Shown: positions 23,412 to 31,297 of the stretch, one piece after another | How the letters are laid out: each line of letters begins with the position of its first letter | Position numbering within the stretch: position 1 is the first letter of the stretch | Origin: Acidobacteria bacterium RIFCSPLOWO2_12_FULL_54_10 | Lineage (GTDB): Bacteria; Acidobacteriota; Terriglobia; 2-12-FULL-54-10 | Reading direction: 5' to 3' | Assembly (NCBI GenBank): GCA_001767075.1 | Contig: MEKX01000139.1 | Location: 1 to 39,838, forward strand | Length of the DNA stretch: 39,838 nucleotides | The notes under the pieces: generated by a model | The model's database searches: none | Told to the model about the DNA's origin: nothing | Seen by the model: only the letters and a program-made list of their open reading frames with translations | Program-made: the position numbers and the translations under genes

Positions 23412-24377
23412 ATGAAGCCAAGCTTCCCGTCAGCGATTCGCCAATTCCTCGAATACCTGCGCATCGAGCGCAATTTTTCCCCGCACACGCTGCGCAACTA
23501 CCAAATTGATCTCAACGCCTTTGCTCAATTCCTGGCCCATCCAGCATCTTCTGCTGCAAATGCCGATGACAAAAAATCGTTACCGCCCGATTTGCCGCTG
23601 CCGGAGGATCATCGCCTCATTCGCGATTTTATGGGCAGGCTATATGTGAGCAAGAACCAGCCCGCCACCATCGCCCGCAAGCTCGCTGCCCTGCGCTCTT
23701 TTTACCGTTACGCCTGCCGCGAGGGGTGGACCAAGGAGAACCCTGCCAAACTGGTTTCTCGTCCGCGACAGCCGCAGAAGCTCCCGGACGTGATGACCGC
23801 CGAACAAACGAATCTCCTGATCAATACCGTTACCGCTGCCCCCTTGCCCGGCGGCCCGCAGCAGGCGGGGTTGGCTTCTCGCGACCGCCTGATTTTGGAA
23901 CTGCTTTATGGCTGTGGCTTGCGCGTCAGCGAGCTAGTGGATTTGAACCTGGACCGCATCGACCGCAAAGAAGGTTTACTGCTGGCTCGCGGCAAGGGGA
24001 AAAAAGAGCGCACCGTCCCCTTCGGCGAAAAAGCTGCTCAGGCGCTGGATGATTATCTTCCTCTGCGCAACAAAATCCTTCTCGAACATCATGCGGAATC
24101 AGGCGCCCTGCTGATTAATTCTCGCGGCGCCCGGCTCACCACCCGTTCCGTGGCGCGCATCGTCAAGCGCTATGCCCTGCTCATTCGCGGCGACGTCACG
24201 CTGCACCCGCACTCCCTGCGCCATGCCTTCGCCACGCACCTGCTGGAAGAGGGTGCGGACCTCCGCGCCATCCAGGAACTTCTAGGCCACAGCAGCCTGT
24301 CCAGCACCCAGAAATACACCCGCATCTCCATCCGGCAATTAATGGAAGTCTACGACAAGACCCATCCCCGCGCTTGA
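23412..24377 (+). CDS. xerC: Tyrosine recombinase XerC/XerD
   Basis: This 321-residue site-specific recombinase resolves chromosome dimers at dif sites. The N-terminal SAM-like domain begins at IRQFLEYLRIERNFSPHTLRNYQIDL. The catalytic domain holds Arg in LLYGCGLRVSELVDL, Lys in GKGKKERTVPFG, HPHSLRHAFATHLLEEGADLR (HxxR), LLGHSSLSSTQKYTR (His and the nucleophile Tyr). Residues about 45-60 hold a short Ala/Ser-rich insertion. The ATG at 23412 gives the usual length; the ORF start at 23370 adds 14 codons with no ribosome binding site. Its place behind trmFO suggests XerC rather than a phage integrase. Confidence 0.93.
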   Translation: MKPSFPSAIRQFLEYLRIERNFSPHTLRNYQIDLNAFAQFLAHPASSAANADDKKSLPPDLPLPEDHRLIRDFMGRLYVSKNQPATIARKLAALRSFYRYACREGWTKENPAKLVSRPRQPQKLPDVMTAEQTNLLINTVTAAPLPGGPQQAGLASRDRLILELLYGCGLRVSELVDLNLDRIDRKEGLLLARGKGKKERTVPFGEKAAQALDDYLPLRNKILLEHHAESGALLINSRGARLTTRSVARIVKRYALLIRGDVTLHPHSLRHAFATHLLEEGADLRAIQELLGHSSLSSTQKYTRISIRQLMEVYDKTHPRA

Positions 24378-24463
24378 CCCGCATCGTTTCCCGGCGACAA
24401 ATCCGGCAACTTCGCATATTCTTACCCTGACACCGAGCTTTGCGAGAAGGGTTCTTGAGCGGC

Positions 24464-24724
24464 ATGAATCTTAAACAAGCCATCGACCTCTACCTCAAAA
24501 CCGTCGGCACCTTCGGCAATCCCATGCCTCTGTCTGCCTTCTCGCTTCCGCCGGACGATCTAGTGAATATGATTGCCGCCTGGGAGGACGACTATCATCT
24601 CAACCGTCATTTTGAGCTGCTGCCACCTTCGCCTGCCAGCTCAGAATCCGCCTCGTTCTCCATCAACGGGTCCGCGTACACAGCCATTATTTTCCGGGAG
24701 TCGATTCTGGATGTCCTCGCCTGA
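24464..24724 (+). CDS. Small protein of unknown function upstream of the acetyltransferase
   Basis: The predicted protein has 86 residues from the ATG at 24464 (MNLKQAIDLYLKTVGTFGN). It has no signal peptide or membrane segment. It contains an acidic helix (PDDLVNMIAAWEDDYHLNRHFEL) and a Ser/Ala linker, then FSINGSAYTAIIFRESILDVLA. I do not recognise a family. It overlaps the next gene by 14 bases, which argues that it is real and coupled to it. It lies 87 bases behind xerC. Confidence 0.65.
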   Translation: MNLKQAIDLYLKTVGTFGNPMPLSAFSLPPDDLVNMIAAWEDDYHLNRHFELLPPSPASSESASFSINGSAYTAIIFRESILDVLA

Positions 24725-25181
24725 CCCCGCTTCCGTTTCTTTCCGTCCTTACGCCCCTTCCGACTTCAATGTCATATGCCAGTTGGACCGCCTGTGCTTC
24801 CCTGTCGGCATCGCCTATCCGCCGGAGGAGATGGCCTTCGGCCTGATCCAACCCGGCGCATTTTGCCTTGTTGCCGAATCATCTGGCCGCGTGGTCGCCT
24901 TTTTACTTGCTTGTGTAGAACGCCGACAGCGCGGGCACATCATCACCATCGACATTCATCCCGATTTCCGCCGCTTGGGGCTAGGCGCACGCCTGATGCA
25001 GCTTGCTGACGCGCACTTTCGCGAGCATGGCGTTGCGCGCGTGCTTCTGGAAGTCGCCTGCGAAAACACCTCGGCGATCCGTTTTTATGAAAAGCTTGGG
25101 TTCACCGAACAACGCGTCCTGCCGAACTACTACCGCACCGGCGCCGACGCCCTGCAAATGAAAAAGCAATTGGATGGATGA
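24711..25181 (+). CDS. GNAT N-acetyltransferase, RimI-like
   Basis: This 156-residue GNAT-fold protein has the acetyl-CoA binding segment IHPDFRRLGLGARLMQLA (R/QxxGxG/A type, here RRLGLGA) and the C-terminal LEVACENTSAIRFYEKLGF, as in RimI, which acetylates the N-terminal alanine of ribosomal protein S18. NYYRTGADALQMKKQL also fits RimI. The ATG at 24711 with GGGAG upstream lies inside the end of the small preceding gene. The track's longer ORF (24573 start) is a frame artefact. The substrate is unproven: no tsaB or other RimI partner is nearby. Confidence 0.86.
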   Translation: MSSPDPASVSFRPYAPSDFNVICQLDRLCFPVGIAYPPEEMAFGLIQPGAFCLVAESSGRVVAFLLACVERRQRGHIITIDIHPDFRRLGLGARLMQLADAHFREHGVARVLLEVACENTSAIRFYEKLGFTEQRVLPNYYRTGADALQMKKQLDG

Positions 25182-25191
25182 TGTGATTTTG

Positions 25192-25236
25192 TCAGGTAGC
25201 GCAGCGTTTGCGTTCTTCAAACTCTGCGGCCTGTAT
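25192..25236 (+). repeat. GCAGAGTTTG hairpin repeat, copy 1
   Basis: The 45-base element TCAGGTAGCGCAG.GTTTGCG...CTGTAT folds as CGCAGCGTTTG/CAAACTCTGCG with one mismatch. It differs at only two positions from the copy at 26277-26321, and a third, shorter copy lies at 39678. Confidence 0.85.
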
Positions 25237-25406
25237 TTTGCTTTGATTTTTAGTTATTTCTGAATTTGTTTTGGTAGCCGCGATGAGCGCCTTCCTCATC
25301 GCGGGTAGTTGGTTTTTCGCGCAGTCGACCACCGGAAGCCGCGCGCATGCCCGCCACGGAGTGGCCCGAGCCGCGCGCGTTAGCAAGCGGGCAGGTTTTA
25401 TCCGAG

Positions 25407-25446
25407 CCGCTCCCTAAACGACATATGGATGTCGTTTAGGGAGCGG
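25407..25446. repeat. Perfect 18-bp palindrome with 4-base loop
   Basis: CCGCTCCCTAAACGACAT-ATGG-ATGTCGTTTAGGGAGCGG has arms that match without a mismatch. A decayed copy keeping TGAACGACAT-ATAG-ATGTCGTTCA lies at 31392-31415, with the same following module in both places. Confidence 0.9.
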
Positions 25447-25656
25447 CCACGCTCGTCAAGGCTGTCATTCCGAATCCTCGCGAAGCGACGGTGAGGAATC
25501 TGCACTTGTGTTTCGTCGGAACTCGAAATCATCAGTGCCGAAAATACTTTGCTTGAGCTTCCTACCTCGCTGCCGCAGGCCGGAGCGCAGCGCACAGCAG
25601 ATAGGCGCTTTTCTTCGCGGATGGAGTTTTCGGTAGGCACAAGCTGCTCGGTACAC

Positions 25657-26199
25657 TCAAAAACGCGCTGATGTTATGACCTTGTACAACGTATCCATCA
25701 ACTGCTCATCTCCGTAATAGCTAGCCATCAGGCGGTTTATTTCGAAAAAACAAATGCTTTCGGGACGTCCCGTTGCGCTACTTAACTCAAGACAAACGAC
25801 TGCTGTAGGGGTTTGAAATTCCTTAATATTCCTAATTTTATAACCACGTGATTCGAACTGACTAGGTGCAAGCACTTTCCAACGCGCTAGTGCTTCTCCA
25901 TTCGTCATATTTGAATCTCGCCGTTGAGAGATTATGATTAATGGGTAATTTCCCTGCTTTCCAAATAGCGTCACCGGGAGCCGCATTAACGATAGTTTAG
26001 ATGAATCCCCCCAACTTTTGGGCATGGTTACCCAACCAGTAGGCACTATGAACTCAGCGCCAGCGAATTTTATTTGCCGTGAGTGAGTAAGTCTCCATAT
26101 GCCAGTATAAAGACCGGGGGCAAAGGTGCTTACCACTGTGATAACTCCAAAAATAATGCAAATTGCATTTCTGCTTTTCTTTGGTAATTTTATTTCCAT
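25657..26199 (-). CDS. Orphan membrane-anchored protein of unknown function
   Basis: From the ATG at 26199 this is 180 residues: a basic start (MEIKLPKKSRNA), one membrane segment (ICIIFGVITVVSTFAPGLYTGIW), then a domain with FAGAEFIVPTGWVTMPKSWG, YPLIIISQRR and TAVVCLELSSATGRPESICFFEINRLMASYYGDEQL. I do not recognise a family. A TTG at 26256 is an alternative start; neither has a clear ribosome binding site. The gene is visibly AT-richer than its neighbours and is enclosed by repeat arrays on both sides, including near-identical 45-base elements. That suggests acquisition from elsewhere, although no integrase or transposase is present. Confidence 0.7.
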   Translation of the reverse strand: MEIKLPKKSRNAICIIFGVITVVSTFAPGLYTGIWRLTHSRQIKFAGAEFIVPTGWVTMPKSWGDSSKLSLMRLPVTLFGKQGNYPLIIISQRRDSNMTNGEALARWKVLAPSQFESRGYKIRNIKEFQTPTAVVCLELSSATGRPESICFFEINRLMASYYGDEQLMDTLYKVITSARF

Positions 26200-26276
26200 A
26201 CTTTGGTCACAAACTAAAATTCTGTGATAGACGGGATGTTCTTCCGAACCGTACAATCTTTTAGTAGTCCAATTAT

Positions 26277-26321
26277 TCAGGTAGCGCAGAGTTTGCGTTC
26301 TTCAAACTCTGCGGACTGTAT
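26277..26321 (+). repeat. GCAGAGTTTG hairpin repeat, copy 2
   Basis: TCAGGTAGCGCAGAGTTTGCG...CAAACTCTGCGGACTGTAT is 43/45 identical to 25192-25236. The 3' side is followed at 26375-26400 by CTACCTTGCTGCCGCAGG..., which matches 25562-25587 with one difference. Both flanks of the orphan gene thus carry the same two modules in the same order. Confidence 0.85.
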
Positions 26322-26467
26322 CTGGATTTGGGCACGAAATAAACCATGCTGAATGTGCCTTGCTTGTGAATGCTACCTTGCTGCCGCAGGCCGGAGCGGA
26401 TCCCGAGGCTTTGCGAAGGGCGCAGCGCAGCTTGATTTTCCCCTGCCCCTGATTTTTCGTTTCAATC

Positions 26468-27418
26468 TCAAAAGTGCTGAAACCCCTTCACTGGCAACAC
26501 CGATTCCCCCCCCCCGCTCTCCAGCCAAATCTTGCGCCCGCCAACAATTTCCCCGATCCGCGTCAACGCTACTCCGCCCCAAGCGCGCGGCACCTGCGAT
26601 GCCTTGCGCGCTGCCACCGTAAACAGCAGTTCCAAATCCTCCCCGCCATGCAACGCGTTTTGCAGCGACGCCCCAGCGGCTCGCGGAATCTTTTCTTCCA
26701 CCAGCACTGCGCCGACACCGCTTCGTTCGCACAGCCGCGCCAGATCAATCGACAACCCATCGCTTAAATCAATCATCGCCGACGCCAGCCCACGCTCGCG
26801 CAGCATTCGCCCAATCTCCAACCTCGGCGCCGGATAAAATTGCGCCGCTTTCCCTCGCCGCAGCCTGTTGAGCGTAGCAGCCGCCCCGCCCAATTTTCCT
26901 GTCACCCAAATTTCATCCCCTGCCCGCGCACCGCTGCGCAGAATCGCCTTACCTCGCGGCGCTTCCCCGATGACCATCACGTCCGCAAAAACCCCGCCCG
27001 GCGATGCTCCCGTGTCGCCTCCCGCCAACTGCACCCCCGTCGTTTTCGCCAGCGCCAGAAACCCGCGCACGAATTCCTTCGCCCATTTGCCACGAGTTTC
27101 CTTCGACAGCGCCAAAGATAAAAATGCCAGTCTCGGTGTTCCGCCCATCGCGGCGATATCACTCAATCCTCGCGCCAGCGCCTTATAGCCTGCCGATTTT
27201 GCTGTCTGCCAATCGCGCCGAAAATGAATGTCTTCGAGCAGCATATCCGTAGTAATCAATAAATCGTTTTTTCTCGTCCAGCCAATAACGGCGCAATCAT
27301 CCCCAATCCCTTCCCGCAGCGACAGCTCCTTTGAAAACCCGGTTGCAGCTTTCCCTGTGCGGGGCTTCGCTTCACTCCGCAGGAACTCCACGAACTGTCT
27401 TTCGCTCATCCTCATCAC
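26468..27418 (-). CDS. thiL: Thiamine-monophosphate kinase
   Basis: This enzyme makes thiamine pyrophosphate from thiamine phosphate and ATP, the last step of the pathway. The 316-residue PurM-like ATP-binding protein has GIGDDCAVI, TTDMLLEDIHF, ARGLSDIAAMGG, LAGGDTGAS, IDLSDGLSIDLARLCERSGVGA and HGGEDLELLF, matching the ThiL metal and nucleotide sites. The start is a GTG at 27418 or the next ATG, with AAGGA upstream. It lies 6 bases behind the gene at 27425, so they are one transcript. Near the 3' end a run of ten G (26506-26515 on the minus strand) encodes Gly-Gly-Gly. Confidence 0.94.
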   Translation of the reverse strand: MMRMSERQFVEFLRSEAKPRTGKAATGFSKELSLREGIGDDCAVIGWTRKNDLLITTDMLLEDIHFRRDWQTAKSAGYKALARGLSDIAAMGGTPRLAFLSLALSKETRGKWAKEFVRGFLALAKTTGVQLAGGDTGASPGGVFADVMVIGEAPRGKAILRSGARAGDEIWVTGKLGGAAATLNRLRRGKAAQFYPAPRLEIGRMLRERGLASAMIDLSDGLSIDLARLCERSGVGAVLVEEKIPRAAGASLQNALHGGEDLELLFTVAARKASQVPRAWGGVALTRIGEIVGGRKIWLESGGGESVLPVKGFQHF

Positions 27419-27424
27419 GCTTCG

Positions 27425-28450
27425 CTATTCCTTCTCGCTTGGCGCGCTGGCGTTCAACCTCTCCGATGTTTCACGATCCCACCGCCATTGCATCACCACG
27501 GATTTGCCCACCTGCTCCACTGCCACTCCCTCGATCAATGCCGGCAATTTCTGTTCGATCCCGTCCCCTTCACCCGCCGGAATGCTTTGTATGATTTTCA
27601 TAAACGTCTTCATTGAGTTTGCGATGCGCTCTGCATCTATATCGTTTTCGCAAACTACCTCCACGCGAAAGTCAATCGCTGTCAACCCGCTATCAGCAGA
27701 CCCATAGATTCTTCCGCCGCCTCGCAAAACCGCCCGCAGAATCGACATCACCAATGTCGATGGCGCATTGCCGCCCAGCATCTTCTCGGCATCTCCGACC
27801 ATTTCCACTTCGCTGTTCGCCAGAAAATGCTTTCCTGCATCGGCCTGTGCGAACTCCTGGATCGCCGATTCCGCCTCCGGCTGTTGTCTGCGCCGAATCA
27901 TCTGCCGGATCGCATCCTCTCCCGCCCCCGCCGTGAACAGCGCCTCGCCATCTTCGTCCATCATCAGTCGAAACGGCCGCACTTTGCCAAACGTGTAGAT
28001 CGTTTGGCCCAGCTCAATTGATTTCACTGCTCCTTGGCTTTCCAGGTATTCGATGATTTTCTGCCGGTCGAAATCCCCTCTGGCTGCTCCCAGCCAATCA
28101 GGGCCTATCTTGGCCAAGGCCACCACGCTCAGGTCGCGCTGGTAGACAAAACCCGTGCCGTTTACAAACTCTTCGTAATCCTTATCGACATCCATCTCCG
28201 GCGGTTCGGAAAGCAACCGCCTTACCCCAAGATTCCTCTGCAAGCCTTGCACGTCAGCCGCCACGTATACATCAGCCCCAGGCGGCAACAGTCGCAGCAA
28301 CTCTCTAGCGCTGTCGGTTGGACGCAACACCACTATCGCCGCCATCGCTGCCAGCGCCGCCGCTCCCGCCAGCAGCCAAATCATCTTGCTGCGATTCGGC
28401 TTCGCTGGCTCCGGTTGTTGTTCCTCTATTTCGTTCACGATATTCTCCAT
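27425..28450 (-). CDS. Membrane-anchored protein of unknown function upstream of thiL
   Basis: From the ATG at 28450 this is 341 residues. A proline/glutamate-rich cytoplasmic start is followed by one membrane segment (MIWLLAGAAALAAMAAIVVL, about 22-41). The outer domain begins ARELLRLLPPGADVYVAADVQGL and contains DLSVVALAKIGPDWLGAARG and TIYTFGKVRPFRLMMDEDGEALFTAG. The repeated strand-helix pattern is typical of acidobacterial secreted proteins annotated as hypothetical. I cannot assign a function. The ORF start at 28603 would add 51 residues without a plausible start. It is co-transcribed with thiL, but nothing links it to thiamine. Confidence 0.78.
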   Translation of the reverse strand: MENIVNEIEEQQPEPAKPNRSKMIWLLAGAAALAAMAAIVVLRPTDSARELLRLLPPGADVYVAADVQGLQRNLGVRRLLSEPPEMDVDKDYEEFVNGTGFVYQRDLSVVALAKIGPDWLGAARGDFDRQKIIEYLESQGAVKSIELGQTIYTFGKVRPFRLMMDEDGEALFTAGAGEDAIRQMIRRRQQPEAESAIQEFAQADAGKHFLANSEVEMVGDAEKMLGGNAPSTLVMSILRAVLRGGGRIYGSADSGLTAIDFRVEVVCENDIDAERIANSMKTFMKIIQSIPAGEGDGIEQKLPALIEGVAVEQVGKSVVMQWRWDRETSERLNASAPSEKE

Positions 28451-28539
28451 GACCCATGGTAAATCAACTTCTGCCGCCCTGGATATTCTGAGGTACCCTT
28501 TCTGCCCTATCGATCCTTTCGCCATCCCATTGCCAACAG

Positions 28540-28570
28540 TTGACAATCCTTGCAAGAATGAGGGTAAAAT
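28540..28570 (+). promoter_or_regulatory. Candidate promoter for the IscA-type gene
   Basis: TTGACA (28540-28545) and TAAAAT (28565-28570) are separated by 19 bases, slightly long. The leader to the GTG start is about 85 bases and holds a strong CTAGGAGG ribosome binding site. Confidence 0.4.
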
Positions 28571-28660
28571 AAAAGAGGAACCACGCGCTTTTGAATGTTT
28601 CAACGGATACGGTCAACAGCGGCGGGCATTTGCAAATCAGGTTCAATCTAGGAGGATGAC

Positions 28661-28996
28661 GTGGGAATCACTTTAAGCCCTATAGCAGTCAGCAAAGTAA
28701 AAGAGATCATACAGCAGCAGGAGCCTGCTCCTGCCGGCTTGCGAATCGGTGTTGTGGGTGGCGGCTGTTCCGGCTTTTCCTATTCGATGTTGTTTGAATC
28801 CAACAGCCAGGACGACATGGGCATGGATAAGGTCTTCGATTTTGACGGCCTGAAGGTCTATGTGGATCAGGCCAGCCTGCTTTATCTGGATAACGTGCAG
28901 GTCGATTACATTGAGTCATTGGAAGGCTCTGGATTCAAGTTTTCCAACCCCAACGTAAAGAGCACCTGCGGCTGCGGCAGCTCTTTCAGCGTCTAA
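28661..28996 (+). CDS. A-type iron-sulfur cluster carrier (IscA/ErpA family)
   Basis: This 111-residue protein delivers iron-sulfur clusters to client enzymes. The three conserved cysteines are present: one in GGGCSGFSY (Cys36) and two in STCGCGSSFSV (Cys103 and Cys105). ITLSPIAVSKVKEII at the start and FKFSNPN before the last motif are typical. It starts at a GTG behind AGGAGG. moaA, an iron-sulfur enzyme, lies next on the same strand, but a 211-base gap with repeat debris separates them. It may be ErpA, IscA or SufA; sequence alone does not separate these. Confidence 0.93.
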   Translation: MGITLSPIAVSKVKEIIQQQEPAPAGLRIGVVGGGCSGFSYSMLFESNSQDDMGMDKVFDFDGLKVYVDQASLLYLDNVQVDYIESLEGSGFKFSNPNVKSTCGCGSSFSV

Positions 28997-29207
28997 CCGT
29001 TCGCGCGGCGAACTGTTCTGGTCCTTCATTCCGACCCTGCGCCTGTCCTGCTTGTCCTGAGCGAAGTCGAAGGGAGCTTGTCGAAGAGGTGGAATCTGCG
29101 TTTTATCCACCCCGCCTGATTAGTATGCGGATTCTCCCCTCGCCTGCCCTATTTTGAAGAGGCGCACCTGGGGTTGCCCTTCGCCGGAAAACCCATTTGA
29201 GGCTGGC
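28997..29207. repeat. Degenerate repeat debris upstream of moaA
   Basis: The gap contains CCTTCATTCCGACCCTG, CTTGTCCTGAGCGAAGTCGA and GTGGAATCTGCG, which are decayed forms of the TCATCCCGAG...GAATCTGC module. No molybdenum-cofactor riboswitch core was recognised. Confidence 0.5.
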
Positions 29208-30191
29208 ATGCCCCTGGATCAATACAACCGCGAAATCGATTATCTTCGCATCTCTCTCACCGACAATTGCAACCTGCGTTGCGTTTATTGCATGCCCATC
29301 AACGGGCTGAAGTTTCTCCCGCCGGAACACCTGCTCACTCCTGCCGAAATCGCCGCGGTCGCGCGTGCCGCTGTTTCTGTCGGCTTTCGTAAATTCCGCT
29401 TCACGGGCGGCGAGCCGACACTGCGCCAGGATTTGATCGACATCGTCAGCCGCATCAGTGCCATCGATGGCGTCGGGGACCTGGCCATGACCACCAACGG
29501 TATTCTGCTGCCCGAACTGGCCCGCCCATTGGCAGCTGCCGGCCTGCGCCGCGTGAATATTCACCTGGACTCCCTGCACCCCGAGCGCCTCAGCCGCATC
29601 ATGCGCTGGGGAAGAGTCGAACAAATCTGGAAAGGCATTGAAGCCGCAGAAAGTGCGGGCCTCACTCCCATCAAGTTGAATGCCGTCATCGCCGCCGGCT
29701 ACAATGACCATGATGTCGTCGAGCTGGCCGCGCTCACCATCCAGCGCGACTGGCATTTCCGGTTCGTTGAGATGATGCCGTTCGGCAACGGCGAGTGTTC
29801 CACTGTCGCCCGCGATCAGTACATTTCCAATCTTGAAATCCGCCAACGCATCGAGCAGCGCCTGGGTCCATTGTCCCCTCTTCCCGGCGATCCCTCCGAC
29901 GAGTCGCAAAACTTCCGCCTTCCCGGCGCTCGCGGCGTGGTCGGCTTCATCAGCCCCGTCTCGGAACCCTACTGCGATCACTGCAACCGTATGCGCCTCA
30001 CCGCCGACGGCAAATTTCATCTCTGCCTGCTCAACGACGATGAGATGGATATCAAGCGCCAGCTCCGCGAGCACGGCCCCGATGCTGTCCGCGAAATCCT
30101 GCGCAAAGCCGTCCACTTCAAGCCCGTCGGCCACCGCTTGAGTGAAGGCCACTTCACCCGCAACCGCAGCATGTTCCAAATCGGCGGCTAA
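29208..30191 (+). CDS. moaA: GTP 3',8-cyclase MoaA (molybdenum cofactor, radical SAM)
   Basis: This is the first enzyme of molybdenum-cofactor synthesis; with MoaC it converts GTP to cyclic pyranopterin phosphate. The 327-residue protein has the radical-SAM motif DNCNLRCVYCM (Cys21, Cys25, Cys28), then FTGGEPTLR. A second iron-sulfur site is EPYCDHCNRMRLTADGKFHLCL. The C-terminus ends in Gly-Gly, as normal for MoaA, where it reaches into the active site. GAGG precedes the ATG at 29208; a longer ORF start at 29154 is not supported. No moaC, moaE or mog gene is nearby. The MoaD-like gene at 34717 sits in another operon. Confidence 0.95.
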   Translation: MPLDQYNREIDYLRISLTDNCNLRCVYCMPINGLKFLPPEHLLTPAEIAAVARAAVSVGFRKFRFTGGEPTLRQDLIDIVSRISAIDGVGDLAMTTNGILLPELARPLAAAGLRRVNIHLDSLHPERLSRIMRWGRVEQIWKGIEAAESAGLTPIKLNAVIAAGYNDHDVVELAALTIQRDWHFRFVEMMPFGNGECSTVARDQYISNLEIRQRIEQRLGPLSPLPGDPSDESQNFRLPGARGVVGFISPVSEPYCDHCNRMRLTADGKFHLCLLNDDEMDIKRQLREHGPDAVREILRKAVHFKPVGHRLSEGHFTRNRSMFQIGG

Positions 30192-30514
30192 CGCATTTTC
30201 ACAATTAACATAAAGTAACCCGCCACTTCGCGATGCTGTCATCCCGAGCTTGCCGAGGGATCTGCTTTTCGCCGCAATGAATTAATCAGAGCCGCGCACG
30301 TTAGGGAGGGGGCAAGTTTGGTAGCCGCGGTGAGTGTTTTCCTCACCGCGGGCTTTTTTGTTTGCAATTTCGTGCTTTGAATTTGTTTAGGATTTTGTGC
30401 TTAGGATTTAGGATTTTCATTTTTTCTTCTGAGCGAAACTGCAATGTCCTTGCTGCTCTAAAATCCACGCTCCGTTTGCCCTCTCCCCCACCCCCTGCTA
30501 CTATTTGAACTTGT
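30192..30514. repeat. Repeat array between moaA and thiD
   Basis: It holds GTCATCCCGAGCTTGCCGAGGGATCTGC (30238), AGAGCCGCGCACGTTAGGGAGG (30290), a terminator-like hairpin (30320-30360) and an AT-rich tract GTGCTTTGAATTTGTTTAGGATTT (30373) that recurs near 31619. No thiamine-pyrophosphate riboswitch consensus is visible before thiD. Confidence 0.75.
30320..30360 (+). terminator. GGTAGC-type repeat working as a likely terminator behind moaA
   Basis: GGTAGC-CCGCGGTGAG-TGTTTT-CCTCACCGCGG-GCTTTTTTG: a ten-pair GC-rich stem followed by six T. It belongs to the repeat family also found at 25273, 31337, 39329 and 39797. Confidence 0.7.
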
Positions 30515-31297
30515 ATGCCCCTGCCCGTCGCACTCACCATTGCTGGCTCCGACCCTTCAGGCGGCGCGGGCATCCAAGCTGACCTCAAAACCTTTCACCA
30601 GTTCGGTGTTTACGGCATGAGCGTCATCACGCTGCTGACTGTGCAGAACACCTGCAACGTCACCCGCGTCGAGCACGTCTCGCCGGACCTGGTCCTCGCG
30701 CAACTTGATGCCGTCCTCGACGACATCCCTCCGCAGGCCGCCAAGACCGGCGCTCTCGGCTCGCGCGAAATCATTGAAGCCGTTGCCGCGCGCGCTGCCG
30801 AGTTCCCTTTCCCGCTGGTCGTCGATCCGGTCATGATCAGCAAGCACGGCGCGCCCTTGCTCAATGACGAAGCCCGTTCCGCTCTAGTAAAATATCTCTT
30901 GCCCCACGCCCTGTTGCTCACACCCAATCTTCACGAAGCCATGGCCCTGGCCCGCATGGAATATAGTGGCGCATCCTCCATCGAAACCGCCGCCCGCGCC
31001 ATCGCCGATCTCGGCCCCCGCGCTGTGCTCATCAAGGGCGGCCACCTGGAAGACGAAGCCTCCGACGTTTTATTCCTGTCCGGCGAATTCCATCTCTTCA
31101 CCGCCCCGCGCACCGACACACCGCATACCCACGGCACCGGCTGCACCTTTTCTGCTGCCATCACCGCATCACTCGCCCAGGGTGATGACCTGCTCACCGC
31201 CATCCAATCCGCCAAACGCTTCATCAGCAAAGCCATTGAAACCAACCCCGGCCTCGGTCACGGCTTCGGACCCGTCAACCACTTCGCCAAATTGTAG
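30515..31297 (+). CDS. thiD: Hydroxymethylpyrimidine/phosphomethylpyrimidine kinase
   Basis: This 260-residue ribokinase-fold enzyme phosphorylates HMP twice to HMP-PP, the pyrimidine half of thiamine. Visible are LTIAGSDPSGGAGIQADLKTF at the start, TVQNTCNVTRVEHV, PQAAKTGALGSREII, VVDPVMISKHGAPLL and the phosphate-binding PHTHGTGCTFSAAI. Length is normal. It is the second thiamine gene in the window after thiL (3 kb away, opposite strand), and no thiC, thiE or thiG is seen. The start ATG at 30515 has no strong ribosome binding site. Confidence 0.95.
   Translation: MPLPVALTIAGSDPSGGAGIQADLKTFHQFGVYGMSVITLLTVQNTCNVTRVEHVSPDLVLAQLDAVLDDIPPQAAKTGALGSREIIEAVAARAAEFPFPLVVDPVMISKHGAPLLNDEARSALVKYLLPHALLLTPNLHEAMALARMEYSGASSIETAARAIADLGPRAVLIKGGHLEDEASDVLFLSGEFHLFTAPRTDTPHTHGTGCTFSAAITASLAQGDDLLTAIQSAKRFISKAIETNPGLGHGFGPVNHFAKL

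Larger units (their letters stand above)
25182..25656. repeat. Repeat-rich intergenic array between the acetyltransferase and orphan genes
   Basis: This 475-base gap holds no convincing gene. In order it contains: a GCAGAGTTTG hairpin (25192), a GGTAGCCGCGATGAG...CTCATCGCGG hairpin (25273-25312), CGAGCCGCGCGCGTTAGCAAGCGGGCAGG (25370), a perfect palindrome (25407), a GTCATTCCGA...GAGGAATCTGC module (25467-25505), and CTGCCGCAGGCCGGAGCG (25570). The same modules recur in later gaps. Short ORFs here are low-complexity shadows. Confidence 0.8.

Noticed and set aside
23412-24377. Phage or genomic-island integrase
   Set aside because: Length, motifs and the position behind trmFO fit housekeeping XerC; no attachment site or phage gene is nearby.
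25182-25656. CRISPR array in the repeat-rich gap
   Set aside because: Repeats are palindromic modules of different kinds at irregular spacing, without uniform spacers or cas genes.
30192-30514. Thiamine-pyrophosphate riboswitch before thiD
   Set aside because: No CTGAGA or GCGTAGGGA-like consensus was found; the gap consists of repeats and AT-rich sequence.
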